From an uncultured Nocardioides sp. (GTDB lineage: Bacteria > Actinomycetota > Actinomycetes > Propionibacteriales > Nocardioidaceae), in the NCBI RefSeq assembly GCF_947488515.1, contig NZ_CANKZF010000001.1:620001-684000 (forward strand): DNA of 64,000 bases, written 5' to 3'. The notes below the pieces were generated by a model. That model was not told the DNA's origin. It did not search any database and saw only the letters and a list, made by a program, of their open reading frames with translations. The translations under genes were made by a program, and so were the position numbers. This document shows, in pieces, positions 47,063-55,440 of the stretch. The stretch's first letter is position 1. Every line of letters starts with the position of its first letter.

Positions 47063-47106
47063 CGGAGGTCTCTCGGTCTCGGAGTCGGGCGGAGGTGTGC
47101 GGGCAG

Positions 47107-47133
47107 AAAAAAACCTCCTGGGGTGCAGGAGGT
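47107..47133 (-). terminator. intrinsic terminator in the cimA leader (attenuator)
   Basis: On the minus strand the 8-bp stem ACCTCCTG/CAGGAGGT with loop CACCC is followed by a run of seven U. It lies 45 bp before the cimA start and after a leader ORF, which is the classic attenuator position. A second, very stable hairpin (10-bp stem GCGCGGCGGG/CCCGCCGCGC, 47136-47159) lies 2 bp upstream and begins inside the leader stop codon. Confidence 0.88.
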
Positions 47134-47158
47134 CGGCGCGGCGGGGAGTCCCGCCGCG

Positions 47159-47188
47159 CTAGGCAATGATGATCGTGCTGGTGCTCAC
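47159..47188 (-). CDS. cimA leader peptide with three isoleucine codons
   Basis: A ten-codon ORF, GTG AGC ACC AGC ACG ATC ATC ATT GCC TAG, encodes (f)M-S-T-S-T-I-I-I-A. Three consecutive Ile codons right before a stable hairpin and a U-tract terminator fit translation-dependent attenuation of cimA, whose pathway makes isoleucine. The upstream ATG at 47196 opens only a four-codon frame (ATG AAG GCG TGA) that overlaps the GTG. No strong ribosome site lies at normal distance, so the message may be nearly leaderless. How the two hairpins exchange is not clear from the sequence. Confidence 0.75.
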   Translation of the reverse strand: MSTSTIIIA

Positions 47189-47347
47189 GCCTTCATGGTG
47201 CCACCGATCCCCCGCTGGTGAGATCTGCGTCTCGCCATCCGGTCGACACGAACGTGCCCCGGGTGCCGCCCCCCACGAGCAGCACCCGGGGCAGGTTCGT
47301 CCCCCCAGATCGTCCCCCAGCTCGGTCCCCCCAGGACCAGCGGCCGG

Positions 47348-47764
47348 TCAGCAGTCGTACGCGTCCGCCCCGGCGACGTACGTGGCCACCATCTCCTCCG
47401 GGAGGGGCGAGCCGGCCCCGAAGTACTCCAGGCCCTTGCCGTCGGCCCCGTTGGGGTTCATCCGGCCGGTGTGCTTCGGATCGCCGATGGTCATCTTCTC
47501 GAAGACCTTGAGCCCGACCGGCAGGCCGGCGTCGCGCAGCGCGGCGTACCCGGCGTCGCGGGCGCCGTCGCAGGCGGCGGTGTAGCCCTCGAAGCCCGCC
47601 CCCTCCTCGGCGGAGACGACGAACCAGTTCGGCGAGGCCGGGCCGTCGAGCGAGTACATCGGGACGAAGCAGTGGTGCGCGCTGGCGCTGGCCGCGGTCA
47701 CGGCGATCGCGGCGGCGGCCCCAGCGGTGACGACGCCGAGGCGTCGGACGGTGATGATGCTCAT
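47348..47764 (-). CDS. small secreted protein of unknown function
   Basis: A 138-residue exported protein. The signal peptide LGVVTAGAAAAIAVTAASASA is followed by a mature start HHCFVPMYSLDG, a His-His-Cys cluster that could bind metal. Three Cys occur in all (HHCF, AACDGAR, the final YDC). A GGAGGGG site precedes the ATG. No known domain is evident. It lies between cimA's control region and the ATP-grasp gene, all on one strand, with 130 bp to the latter. Confidence 0.75.
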   Translation of the reverse strand: MSIITVRRLGVVTAGAAAAIAVTAASASAHHCFVPMYSLDGPASPNWFVVSAEEGAGFEGYTAACDGARDAGYAALRDAGLPVGLKVFEKMTIGDPKHTGRMNPNGADGKGLEYFGAGSPLPEEMVATYVAGADAYDC

Positions 47765-47894
47765 GTGTTCCACCCCTCCTGCGGGCCCCCTGCGGGCCAG
47801 CACGAGCAGTCCACCGCCTCGCCCCGGCGGCCGCCACGGCCAGCGACCCGCACAGTTCTCGTACAGTTCGCCGGCCGCGGAGGCCACGGCCGCG

Positions 47895-49220
47895 CTAGCC
47901 GACCCAGGTCGCCTTGGCCCCGCCGTCCTGGGAGGAGTTGACGACCATCTGCCCCTCCTCGAGCGCGACGCGGGTCAGGCCTCCGCGCGGCACGGTGACC
48001 TCGTGACCGTCGAAGAACACGAACGGTCGGAGGTCCACGTGGCGCGGCTGCGGGACGCCGTCGACGATCGTCGGCTGGGTGGACAGCGAGACGACGTCCT
48101 GGACGATCCAGCGCGTCGGCTCGTCGCGCATCGCCCGCCGGGTCGCGGCCAGCTGGTCCGCGGACGCCGTCGGCCCGATGACGACGCCCTCGCCGCCGGC
48201 CCCGTCGCGGGGCTTCGCGACCAGCTCGGGCAGCCGGTCCAGCGCCTCCTGCAGCCGGCCGGCGTCCGTGAGGTCGTAGGACGCCACGGAGCGGACCCGC
48301 GGCTCCTCGTGGAGGTAGTAGCGGACCATGTCGTCGACGTGCGCGTAGACGGACTTGTCGTCGGCGACACCGGTGCCGTAGCAGTTCACCATGCCCACCC
48401 GACCGGCACGCCACGGCTCGAGGAGCAGACCCGCCACGTCGACGCCGGCGTCGCGCGGCGCCAGGCCGTCCTGCTCGGTGCGACGGTAGGCGGCGCGCAC
48501 GGGCGTCCCGTCGGCCAGTCGCAGGCCGTCCCCGTCGCGCCGGAGGCCGTCGGGCTCGACGAGCTCCAGCCCGGCCTCGTCGGCGAGGCGCCGGTGCTCG
48601 TAGTACGCCGAGTTCTCGGGGCCGTCGGTGATCAGCACGAGCGCGCCCTCCCCCTCGGGGTTGGTTGCCTGGAGGCAGCGGCGCAGCGCCGAGGCGCACT
48701 CGTCGAGGCCGGACGACGGCTCGACGCCCAGCACGTCCGACACGGCCTCGGACACGGCCATGGCGTACGCCATCCCCGACGGCGTGCGGACGTTGTCCTC
48801 CAGCACCAGCAGCGTGCCGTCCTCGTCGCGGACCACGTCGAAGCCGGCGACCGAGATCCAGGCGCCCGCCACCGGGGCACTGCCGGTGAGGTCGGGCTCG
48901 AGGTAGGGCGTCGCGTCCAGGACGTGGGCCGGCACGACGCCGTCGGCGACGCACCGGCGCTCGGCGTAGACGTCGGCGACGAAGGCGTCCAGCGCGCGGA
49001 TGCGCTGCGCCAGCCCGTCGGACAGCTGCTCCCACTCGTCGGCGTCGAGGAGCCGCGGGACGGGGTCCGCGCGGAAGGCGTGCCCGCCGGCTCCGCCGAA
49101 GCGGACGCCCCGCTCCTCCAGCACGTCGTTGACGCGGCGGCTCAGGTCGTCGCGCTCCGCCGCGGACGAGGGTCGCTGGGTGGGGTCGGTCGGGTGGGTC
49201 GGGTCAGCAGGCTGGTGCAT
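47895..49220 (-). CDS. circularly permuted ATP-grasp type 2 protein
   Basis: A 441-residue member of the circularly permuted ATP-grasp/DUF404-407 family. Motifs include the N-terminal FADGxxx-like region (GGAGGHAFRADPVPRLLDADEW), FDVVRDEDGTLLVLEDNVRTPSGMAYAM, VNCYGTGVADDKSVYAHVDDMVRYYL, LVAKPRDGAGGEGVVIGP and the C-terminal HVDLRPFVFFDGHEV. These proteins usually sit beside an alpha-E domain protein and a transglutaminase-like gene and may form peptide bonds; those partners are missing here. It looks like a stand-alone copy. Substrates unknown. Confidence 0.9.
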   Translation of the reverse strand: MHQPADPTHPTDPTQRPSSAAERDDLSRRVNDVLEERGVRFGGAGGHAFRADPVPRLLDADEWEQLSDGLAQRIRALDAFVADVYAERRCVADGVVPAHVLDATPYLEPDLTGSAPVAGAWISVAGFDVVRDEDGTLLVLEDNVRTPSGMAYAMAVSEAVSDVLGVEPSSGLDECASALRRCLQATNPEGEGALVLITDGPENSAYYEHRRLADEAGLELVEPDGLRRDGDGLRLADGTPVRAAYRRTEQDGLAPRDAGVDVAGLLLEPWRAGRVGMVNCYGTGVADDKSVYAHVDDMVRYYLHEEPRVRSVASYDLTDAGRLQEALDRLPELVAKPRDGAGGEGVVIGPTASADQLAATRRAMRDEPTRWIVQDVVSLSTQPTIVDGVPQPRHVDLRPFVFFDGHEVTVPRGGLTRVALEEGQMVVNSSQDGGAKATWVG

Positions 49221-49242
49221 CCGACCTGTCTACCAAGGGGGT

Positions 49243-49291
49243 GACCGGACCGTCCCCCCGTAGGGAGGTGCCTGCGGGGGGACGTCCGGTC
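49243..49291 (-). terminator. long hairpin after the metalloprotease gene
   Basis: The arm at 49243-49260 pairs with 49275-49291 over 17 bp with one bulged C, closing a 14-nt loop. It lies 10 bp beyond the stop of the M43 protease gene on the minus strand, ahead of the ATP-grasp gene. Confidence 0.65.
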
Positions 49292-49301
49292 TTCCGGTCG
49301 G

Positions 49302-50336
49302 TCAGCCGATCTCGCGGTACGCCGTCCACGCCGCCTGCATGCGGGCCGCCTGGCCCTGGGTGAACTGGGTCATGCAGGAGTCGTAGGTGTAGTCCATGAA
49401 GTTCGTGATCGGGTCGACTCCCCCACCCGCGCACGTGTCGCGCCCGACCGGGCACTGGAACGCCGGCGAGGCCTCGGGCGCGGTGTCGGAGACGTAGTCC
49501 CCCGGCTCGGAGCACCCGCCCTGGAACGTGTGGTAGAGCTCGAGCCAGTGCCCGATCTCGTGCGTCGCCGTGTCGCCCTCGCCGTAGGTGCTGTACGCGC
49601 GGCTGTCACCGGTGTCATTGGGCACGGTCGGGAGGCTCCGGTAGTCGATCACCACGCCGTCGCGGTACTGCGGTAGCGGGTTGCCGGCCGTCGCCGCGGC
49701 GTCGAAGTCGGAGGGGAAGTAGGCCCAGCCGAGGAGCGACTGCCCGAGGGATGCCGAGTAGATGTTGAGCGTCTCCGACGTGCTGTCGCCGTAGAGCGCC
49801 TTCTTCATCGCCACCTCCTTGCCGCCACCGCGGTAGAAGCGCGGGTCGCCGCCGTTGGAGGAGATGAGGTTGAACCACTGGGGCTCGTAGGTCCGGGTGA
49901 CCTGCTCGAGCACGAAGGAGAAGCCGTGCGGGGCGTAGGCCGCGTTGAGCACCCGGATCTGCTCGGCGATGCGGGCGTCGGAGACGTCGCCACCCTCCTG
50001 GCCGCGGTCCTTCGCGATCACGTGGAAGCGGACCGGGACGGTCACGGGGGCGAAGGCCGCCGCCGTCGTGCCGGAGCCCGGCTTGCCCCTCGCGGACGTG
50101 CGAGCCGCCCTGGCAGCCTTCAGCACCCCGGCCAGCGGGTCCTTGTGCACGACGTGCAGGTCGTCGCGCGGGATCGTGCCGGCCGGCGCCGCGGTGACGT
50201 CGCCGTAGTCGATGCAGTCGGTGGGCTTGTCATTCGCCGGCGCCCCGGAGGACGGTGTCGACATGCCCATCCCGAGGGCGAGTGCGGTCACTGCGACGCC
50301 GATGCGTCGTACGGCAAGGGTGCTGCGAAGGTGCAT
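49302..50336 (-). CDS. secreted M43-family (pappalysin-like) zinc metalloprotease
   Basis: A 344-residue secreted protease. The signal peptide runs to about residue 31 (ALGMGMSTPSSGAPA). A pro-region of about 70 residues precedes VTVPVRFHVIAKDRG, where the catalytic domain begins. The zinc motif is ATHEIGHWLELYH (HExxHxxxxxH) and the Met-turn is ITNFMDYTYDSCMTQF. Paired cysteines occur near GGCSEPGDYV, FQCPVG and DTCAGGG. The start at 50336 has a GAGGGG site; an in-frame GTG at 50351 is less likely. Streptomyces and Nocardioides secrete similar enzymes; targets unknown. Confidence 0.93.
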   Translation of the reverse strand: MHLRSTLAVRRIGVAVTALALGMGMSTPSSGAPANDKPTDCIDYGDVTAAPAGTIPRDDLHVVHKDPLAGVLKAARAARTSARGKPGSGTTAAAFAPVTVPVRFHVIAKDRGQEGGDVSDARIAEQIRVLNAAYAPHGFSFVLEQVTRTYEPQWFNLISSNGGDPRFYRGGGKEVAMKKALYGDSTSETLNIYSASLGQSLLGWAYFPSDFDAAATAGNPLPQYRDGVVIDYRSLPTVPNDTGDSRAYSTYGEGDTATHEIGHWLELYHTFQGGCSEPGDYVSDTAPEASPAFQCPVGRDTCAGGGVDPITNFMDYTYDSCMTQFTQGQAARMQAAWTAYREIG

Positions 50337-50442
50337 GGGGGGTCCCCTCACGTGAGTCGTTGGAGGGAACGTAAGCCCGCCGGGCCCGCCGGGAGAAGAC
50401 CCACCTTCGGGTGGAGCAGGCCGTCCTGACGACGCGAGGGCC

Positions 50443-50461
50443 CCCGACCCTGGGGGTCGGG
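50443..50461 (-). terminator. hairpin after the DUF5709 gene
   Basis: CCCGACCC/GGGTCGGG forms an 8-bp stem with a 3-nt loop 19 bp past the stop of the DUF5709 gene; flanking CGAG/CTCG extends it across an internal loop. A separate UUCG-type hairpin (CCACC-TTCG-GGTGG, 50401-50414) follows. Confidence 0.6.
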
Positions 50462-50479
50462 TGCTCTCGTGGGTCGTCG

Positions 50480-51025
50480 CTACGGTCGGTCGGGCTCCTC
50501 GTCCACGACCTCACCATCGAGGAGCAGCGGGTCGGCGGGCTCGGGGTCGTCGACGACGTGCACGGCCGCCTCCTCGGCGCCGGCAGCGGCGCCGTCGATG
50601 CCCACGTCCTCGGCGACGAGGTCCTTCTCGGTGTCGGTCCGGACACCTTCGTCCGCGGCGACCAGGCGTCCCGCGCGCTCGCCCTCGGCGGCCTCGACGT
50701 CGGCCTGGACGGCCTCGCCCTCGCTCGAGTCCTCGGCCACCATCGCGGCGAGGTCACCGCGCGCGGCCTCCTCGTCGGCGACCTCGTACGGGTCGGGCTC
50801 GACGACCTCCTGCTCGACCCGCTGGTCGAGCGACTCGCCCTGGATCTCCTCGAGCGGGGTGTTGCCGTAGCCCTGCGCCGCCGACCACTTCTCCGGCGGC
50901 GAGTAGCCCTCGTCCAACGGCTCAGCGAGGCCTCGGTCGTCGACCAGGCTGTCGCCGTCGCCCTGGGGCTGGTCCTCGTCGTCGACGCTGTAGCCGTGGT
51001 AGCTCTCGTTGTCGTCGGAGCTCAT
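50480..51025 (-). CDS. DUF5709 acidic protein
   Basis: A 181-residue, very acidic, probably largely disordered cytosolic protein. The N-terminus SSDDNESYHGYSVDDEDQPQ and the conserved core LDEGYSPPEKWSAAQGYGNTPLEEIQGESLDQRVEQE match the actinobacterial DUF5709 family. The rest is Glu/Asp/Ala-rich with little complexity. An AGGAGGACC site lies before the ATG. Members are often linked to stress or sigma-factor regulons, but no role is proven. Confidence 0.88.
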   Translation of the reverse strand: MSSDDNESYHGYSVDDEDQPQGDGDSLVDDRGLAEPLDEGYSPPEKWSAAQGYGNTPLEEIQGESLDQRVEQEVVEPDPYEVADEEAARGDLAAMVAEDSSEGEAVQADVEAAEGERAGRLVAADEGVRTDTEKDLVAEDVGIDGAAAGAEEAAVHVVDDPEPADPLLLDGEVVDEEPDRP

Positions 51026-51096
51026 CGGTCCTCCTGCTGTCGGGTGCGTGGACCCGCTAGGTACCCCGGTCGGACCTGCCTGAACGGCGAGGTCCG

Positions 51097-52890
51097 TCAC
51101 AACCAGCCGGGAAGCCGTACGTCGGAGAACGGGGCCGAGTCGTCGGGTGCCCAGCTGGTGCCCTGCGCGGACGCCGCCGCGCCGAGGCCGGACGCGGCAG
51201 CCGCGACGAGCAGCGTGACGAGCAGCCACGGCACGCCGCGGCGGGCGAGCGGGTCGACGACGCGGTGGACGGGCGAGCGGAGCCGCTCGGAGCCCGGGCC
51301 CCACCAGGTCGACAGGGCGAACATCGCCCCGATCACGGCGAGCGACGTGGTCAGCGACAGCGAGCCCGCGAAGCAGAGCAGAGCGACGCCGCAGGCGATG
51401 CCAGCGCTCCACAGGAACAGCACCAGCGAGCCGCCGAGGCCGGCCACGGCGTGCCACGGGGCGGCGAGCAGCACCTGGATGCCGTCGTACCACTTGGCTC
51501 CGCGACGGTCGCGCCGGTTGCCCGCGGACGACGCGGCCAGCGAGCCGCTGCGCAGCAGCCAGACGACGACGGCGAGGACGGCGATCGAGACATAGGGGGC
51601 GAACGTGATGGCGCCCGCGACGACGCCGCCCGCGGCGAGCAGGGTGAGCGTGCGGCGCAACCGCTCGCCGGCCGGCACGTGCGGCCGGGCTGGCGGGCCG
51701 TAGTCGCCGACGTACTCGGTGGAGCCGTCCGGCAGCACGCGGGTCTGCCGGTGCGGCTGCGTGCCGGCGTCGCCCCACCCGACGGTGTGGTCATCGTCGC
51801 GCCAGGCGTCGGTGCGGTCGTCGACCTGGTCGTCGGTGGGGTCGAGGTCGTGCCAGGCGCGGTCGCCGTGCCGGTCGTCGTCGCCCGGTCGGTCCCAGTC
51901 GTGGGACCAGTGCACCGGCTCACCGACCGGCTGGGTGTACGCCGGCGCGACGGCCGGCGCGAACGGCTCCGCCGTGGCCGTGCCGACGCGGGTCGGCGCC
52001 TCGAGGTCCTGACGGATGCCGGCGACGTAGGGCAGCGTGACGGGGGCGGCCTCGCGCTCCTCGCGCCCGTCGGGCTCGGGCGAGCCGAGGTCCTCGAGCC
52101 AGTCGCGGACCTCCTCGAGCGTGGGCCGGTCGGCGGGCTCCGGGGCGAGCGCCTCCTCGACCAGCTCGAGGACTCCGGGGGCCAGGCCGGCGAGGTCGTG
52201 CTCGCCGCGTCGCACGCGGTCCATGACCGCCACCGACGGCCCGCGGCCGAACGGCGCGCGACCGGTGCCGGCGTAGGCCACCGTGGCCGCCCACGCGTGC
52301 ACGTCGGAGGCGATCGTGGCGTCGTCGCCGTAGAGGATCTCGGGGGCGAGGTAACCCGGCGTGCCGAGCAGCCAGCCGTTCATGGTGATGCGCGAGTCCT
52401 CGGCGACGCGGGCCAGGCCGAAGTCGATGAGGATGGGCGTGCGGCCCTCCATGATGACGTTGGACGGCTTGATGTCCCGGTGGAGCACGCCGACCGAGTG
52501 GACCGCCTCGAGCGCCTCGGCGAGGCAGTCGGCGAACCAGAGCAGGTCGTCGCCCTCGAGCGCTCCCTCCTCCTGCACGTGGTCGTGGAGCGAGAGGCCG
52601 GGCACGTAGCGGGTGGCGACGAAGGGGATCTCGCCGAACGGGTCGGCGTCGACGATCTCGGCGATGCGACGGCTGCGGACCCGGCTGAGGGAGCTGACCT
52701 CGCGCGCCAGCCGGCGCCGGGCCTCGTCGTCGCCGACGACGTGCGGGCGCAGGACCTTGATCGCCACCGGGCGCTCCCCCGGCTTCTGCCCGAGGTGCAC
52801 CACGCCCATGCCGCCCTCGCCGAGGCGGGCACGCAGGGCGTAGCCGCCGACGGTCAGCCCGGGCGGCGGCGCCTTCGGGGACGTCGTCAC
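51097..52890 (-). CDS. membrane-bound Ser/Thr protein kinase without PASTA domains
   Basis: A 597-residue kinase. The catalytic domain occupies about residues 15-285: glycine loop ARLGEGGMGVVHLG, Lys in VAIKVLRP, catalytic loop VLHRDIKPSNVIME, DFG in ILIDFGLAR and TPGYLAPE. A juxtamembrane linker rich in Asp/His/Trp follows. Several membrane helices come after residue 400 (LLAAGGVVAGAITFAPYVSIAVLAVVVWLL, GGSLVLFLWSAGIACGVALL, SLAVIGAMFALSTWW, WLLVTLLVAAAASG). There is no extracellular sensor of note. It starts with GTG at 52890, with weak initiation signals. It is divergent from the DksA-like gene. Confidence 0.92.
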   Translation of the reverse strand: MTTSPKAPPPGLTVGGYALRARLGEGGMGVVHLGQKPGERPVAIKVLRPHVVGDDEARRRLAREVSSLSRVRSRRIAEIVDADPFGEIPFVATRYVPGLSLHDHVQEEGALEGDDLLWFADCLAEALEAVHSVGVLHRDIKPSNVIMEGRTPILIDFGLARVAEDSRITMNGWLLGTPGYLAPEILYGDDATIASDVHAWAATVAYAGTGRAPFGRGPSVAVMDRVRRGEHDLAGLAPGVLELVEEALAPEPADRPTLEEVRDWLEDLGSPEPDGREEREAAPVTLPYVAGIRQDLEAPTRVGTATAEPFAPAVAPAYTQPVGEPVHWSHDWDRPGDDDRHGDRAWHDLDPTDDQVDDRTDAWRDDDHTVGWGDAGTQPHRQTRVLPDGSTEYVGDYGPPARPHVPAGERLRRTLTLLAAGGVVAGAITFAPYVSIAVLAVVVWLLRSGSLAASSAGNRRDRRGAKWYDGIQVLLAAPWHAVAGLGGSLVLFLWSAGIACGVALLCFAGSLSLTTSLAVIGAMFALSTWWGPGSERLRSPVHRVVDPLARRGVPWLLVTLLVAAAASGLGAAASAQGTSWAPDDSAPFSDVRLPGWL

Positions 52891-52980
52891 GGCACGAGGA
52901 TACGGCTGGAGCCGGTCGTTCCCCCGATCCCGGACGACGCGCCGCGCGCCGCTGTCGGACGCGTGGGCGACGATGGAGCG

Positions 52981-53325
52981 GTGGACGAGGTACGACGGCG
53001 CCTGACGCTCGAGCGCGAGCAGGCGCTCGCGCGGCTGGCCAGCCTGACCGGCGACCACGAGGCGATGGTGGCCGCCTCCCTCGACACCAACGCAGACGAC
53101 GAGCACGACCCCGAGGGCACGACCATCGCCTTCGAGCGCTCCCAGATCGGCGCGCTCGTGCGCCAGGTGCAGCACCACGTCGCCGAGGTGGATGCGGCCC
53201 TCGACCGGGTCGGGGCCGGCACCTACGGCGTCTGCGAGGTCTGCGGCCGCGACATCGGCGCACCGCGCCTCGAGGCCCTCCCCGCCGCCCGCACGTGCAT
53301 CAGGTGCGCGCGGCGGCGGGCGTAG
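52981..53325 (+). CDS. DksA/TraR-type zinc-finger protein
   Basis: A 114-residue protein: an N-terminal coiled coil (VDEVRRRLTLEREQALARLASL through VQHHVAEVDAALDRV) and a C-terminal C4 zinc finger, CEVCGRDIGAPRLEALPAARTC followed by IRCARR. This is the DksA/TraR fold that inserts into the RNA polymerase secondary channel, or its RbpA/CarD-independent actinobacterial relatives. The start is uncertain: GTG 52981 is used here because GGAG lies just upstream; GTG 52963 is in frame. Three hairpin repeats of the 53-bp family begin 38 bp after its stop. Confidence 0.85.
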   Translation: MDEVRRRLTLEREQALARLASLTGDHEAMVAASLDTNADDEHDPEGTTIAFERSQIGALVRQVQHHVAEVDAALDRVGAGTYGVCEVCGRDIGAPRLEALPAARTCIRCARRRA

Positions 53326-53362
53326 GTGCCGTCGTCTCGGCCCATCCGACTGGGTCGCCCAG

Positions 53363-53560
53363 GGTGGCGGCACATCGCATCCCGGCCGCCCGATCCTCGC
53401 CATCTGCCGCCACCTCGGTCTGCCCGCCGCCGAAGGTGGCGGCACACGACATCCCGGACCAGCCGATTGGTGTCGTCCGCCGCCACCTTGGCCGCCCCGC
53501 CTGAGAAGGTGGCGGCACACGACATCCCGGACCAGCCGATCCATGTCGTCTGCCGCCACC
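53363..53560. repeat. three dispersed hairpins of the 53-bp family
   Basis: The elements lie at 53363-53414, 53435-53487 and 53508-53560. Each starts GGTGGCGGCAC and ends (T/C)GCCGCCACC, as in the array at 681-1040. In the last two the inner arms are ACGACAT and ATGTCGT (or GTGTCGT), unlike ATCGCA/TGCGAT at the other locus, but they pair equally well. The C-C mismatch at position 11 is retained in element 53508-53560. The first element is less perfect inside. They fill most of the 328-bp gap between the DksA-like gene and the sensor kinase gene; I see no other gene there. Confidence 0.9.
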
Positions 53561-53653
53561 CACGGCGGCGGGGCGCCGCAAGCGGTCATCCGGGCGCCGC
53601 ACTCGGTCATCCGGCCGATCCGCGTAGGAGCTGCGGGGCACTAGCGTGCACCC

Positions 53654-54799
53654 GTGCTCGCGCAGATCCGCTCCGTCGCGCTGTCCGTCTGGCGTCTTCC
53701 CGCGCCCCCGGACGCACGACCTGCCGGACGCCTCGACCATGCGTTCGTGGCGGGCGTCGCCGTGCTCGCCCTCATCGAGGCCGCCGTGCTGCGTCCGGAC
53801 CTGCCGCTGCGCTGGCTGTCGCTGGCGGGCTTCGTGGTCTGGCTGCCGACACTGCTCGTCCGACGGACCAGACCGATGCTCACCGTGACGGTCTTCGGGG
53901 CGGTGATCCTCGCCCTCCTGGTGGTCTCGAGGGTGACCGACGGAGCTCCACCGGGTGACCTCAACACCGCCATCGTGGCGCTCCTCATCCCCTACTCCCT
54001 GGCGCGCTGGGCACGCGGGCAGGACGCCGTCCTGGGCCTCCTCCTCTTCCTCCTCATCGCGGGCGGCTCCCTGGTCTCGCAGGACCTGCCCGCCGCCGAC
54101 CGGATCGGCGGCACCGCGGTGATCGTGGCGGCGGTCGCGCTGGGTGCAACGGTCCGCGCCCGGTCGATGCTGCACACGCGGCAGCTCGACGACGTACGCC
54201 GCGGGGAGCGGGAGCGCCTCGCCCGCGACCTGCACGACACGGTCGCCCACCACCTGACGGCCATCGCGATCAGCGCCCAGGCGGGCCTCGCGGTCGCCGG
54301 GCGTGACCCGGCGGCGGCGACGGACGCGCTGCGCCGCATCGACGAGGAGGCGACGCGCACGCTGGCGGAGACCCGCACGGTGCTGCGCCTGCTCCGCACC
54401 GACGAGGAGGCGCCCGACCGGCCGCTGTCGGACCTCCGCGGCCTGGCGAGCGGCGGGCCCGGACCCGTGGTGACGGTCGCGGTCGACGACGACCTCGACG
54501 ACCTGTCCCCGACCGTCGCGGCAGCGCTGCAGCGCATCGCGCAGGAGGCGGTCGCCAACTCCCGCCGGCACGCCCGCGACGTCACCTTCGTGCAGGTGCG
54601 GGTCAGCCGCGAGGAGGACGGCGTGCAGCTCGTGGTAACCGACGACGGCCGGGGCTCGACGGGCAGCGGGGACGGCTTCGGCATCGTCGGCATGACCGAG
54701 CGGGCGGCGCTGCTCGGCGGTCGCCTCGAGGCCGGGTCGCTCGCTCCCCTCGTGGGGTGGCAGGTCACTGCGACACTGCCCCTCGAGGAGGCACGATGA
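53654..54799 (+). CDS. NarL-type sensor histidine kinase
   Basis: A 381-residue kinase. The N-terminal half has about five membrane helices (AGVAVLALIEAAVL, LSLAGFVVWLPTLLV, MLTVTVFGAVILALLVVS, IVALLIPYSLARWA, VLGLLLFLLIAGG) with short loops and no external domain. The HisKA_3 box is RLARDLHDTVAHHLTAIAISAQ and the ATPase has AQEAVANSRRHA, DDGRGS and GDGFGIVGMTERAALLGG. It begins with GTG. The partner regulator overlaps its stop (ATGA). The signal is unknown; such few-loop kinases often sense membrane or cell-wall stress. Confidence 0.93.
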   Translation: MLAQIRSVALSVWRLPAPPDARPAGRLDHAFVAGVAVLALIEAAVLRPDLPLRWLSLAGFVVWLPTLLVRRTRPMLTVTVFGAVILALLVVSRVTDGAPPGDLNTAIVALLIPYSLARWARGQDAVLGLLLFLLIAGGSLVSQDLPAADRIGGTAVIVAAVALGATVRARSMLHTRQLDDVRRGERERLARDLHDTVAHHLTAIAISAQAGLAVAGRDPAAATDALRRIDEEATRTLAETRTVLRLLRTDEEAPDRPLSDLRGLASGGPGPVVTVAVDDDLDDLSPTVAAALQRIAQEAVANSRRHARDVTFVQVRVSREEDGVQLVVTDDGRGSTGSGDGFGIVGMTERAALLGGRLEAGSLAPLVGWQVTATLPLEEAR

Positions 54800-55440
54800 C
54801 ACTGCGCGTGCTGGTCGCCGACGACCAGGAGATCGTCCGCACCGGGCTCGCCATGATCCTGGGCGCGCAGGACGGCATCGAGGTGGTCGCGACGGCCATC
54901 GACGGGCAGGACGCCGTCGAGCAGGCGCGGGACCTGCGACCCGACGTGTGCCTCCTCGACATCCGCATGCCCCGGCTCAACGGCATCGAGGCGACCCGCG
55001 CGCTCGCCGGGCCCGACGTCGCGGACCCGATGGCGGTCGTCGTGGTGACCACGTTCGACCTCGACGAGTACGTCTACGGTGCGCTGCTGGCCGGCGCCAG
55101 GGGCTTCCTGCTCAAGGACTGCGGCCCGGAGCTGCTCACCCACGCCGTGCGCGCGGCCGCCGACGGCGGGTCGCTGATCGCGCCGACGGTCACCACCCGC
55201 CTGCTGAAGAGGTTCGCGGCCAGGGACACGCCGCCCCAGCCGACCTCACCGCTGACCGAGCGCGAGGAGCAGGTGCTGGTCGCGGTGGCCCGCGGGCTGA
55301 CCAACCACGAGGTCGCCGCCGAGCTCTACATCTCGCTCAGCACGGTGAAGACGCACCTCGGCTCCCTCATGGGCAAGCTCGGCGTCCGCAACCGGGTCGA
55401 GCTCGCGCTCTGGGCCTATCAGACCCGCCGGCTCGACTGA
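54796..55440 (+). CDS. NarL/LuxR-family response regulator
   Basis: A 214-residue regulator. The receiver has ADDQEIVR, the phospho-acceptor in VCLLDIRMPRLNGIEATR, Thr in VVVTTFDLDEYVYGALLAGARGFLLKD with the conserved Lys. The LuxR HTH is LTEREEQVLVAVARGLTNHEVAAELYISLSTVKTHLGSLMGKLGVRNRVE. GGAGG lies 5 nt before the ATG, which overlaps the kinase stop. Its last 22 bp overlap the 3' end of the convergent DUF2306 gene, so the two messages are complementary there. Confidence 0.95.
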   Translation: MTLRVLVADDQEIVRTGLAMILGAQDGIEVVATAIDGQDAVEQARDLRPDVCLLDIRMPRLNGIEATRALAGPDVADPMAVVVVTTFDLDEYVYGALLAGARGFLLKDCGPELLTHAVRAAADGGSLIAPTVTTRLLKRFAARDTPPQPTSPLTEREEQVLVAVARGLTNHEVAAELYISLSTVKTHLGSLMGKLGVRNRVELALWAYQTRRLD

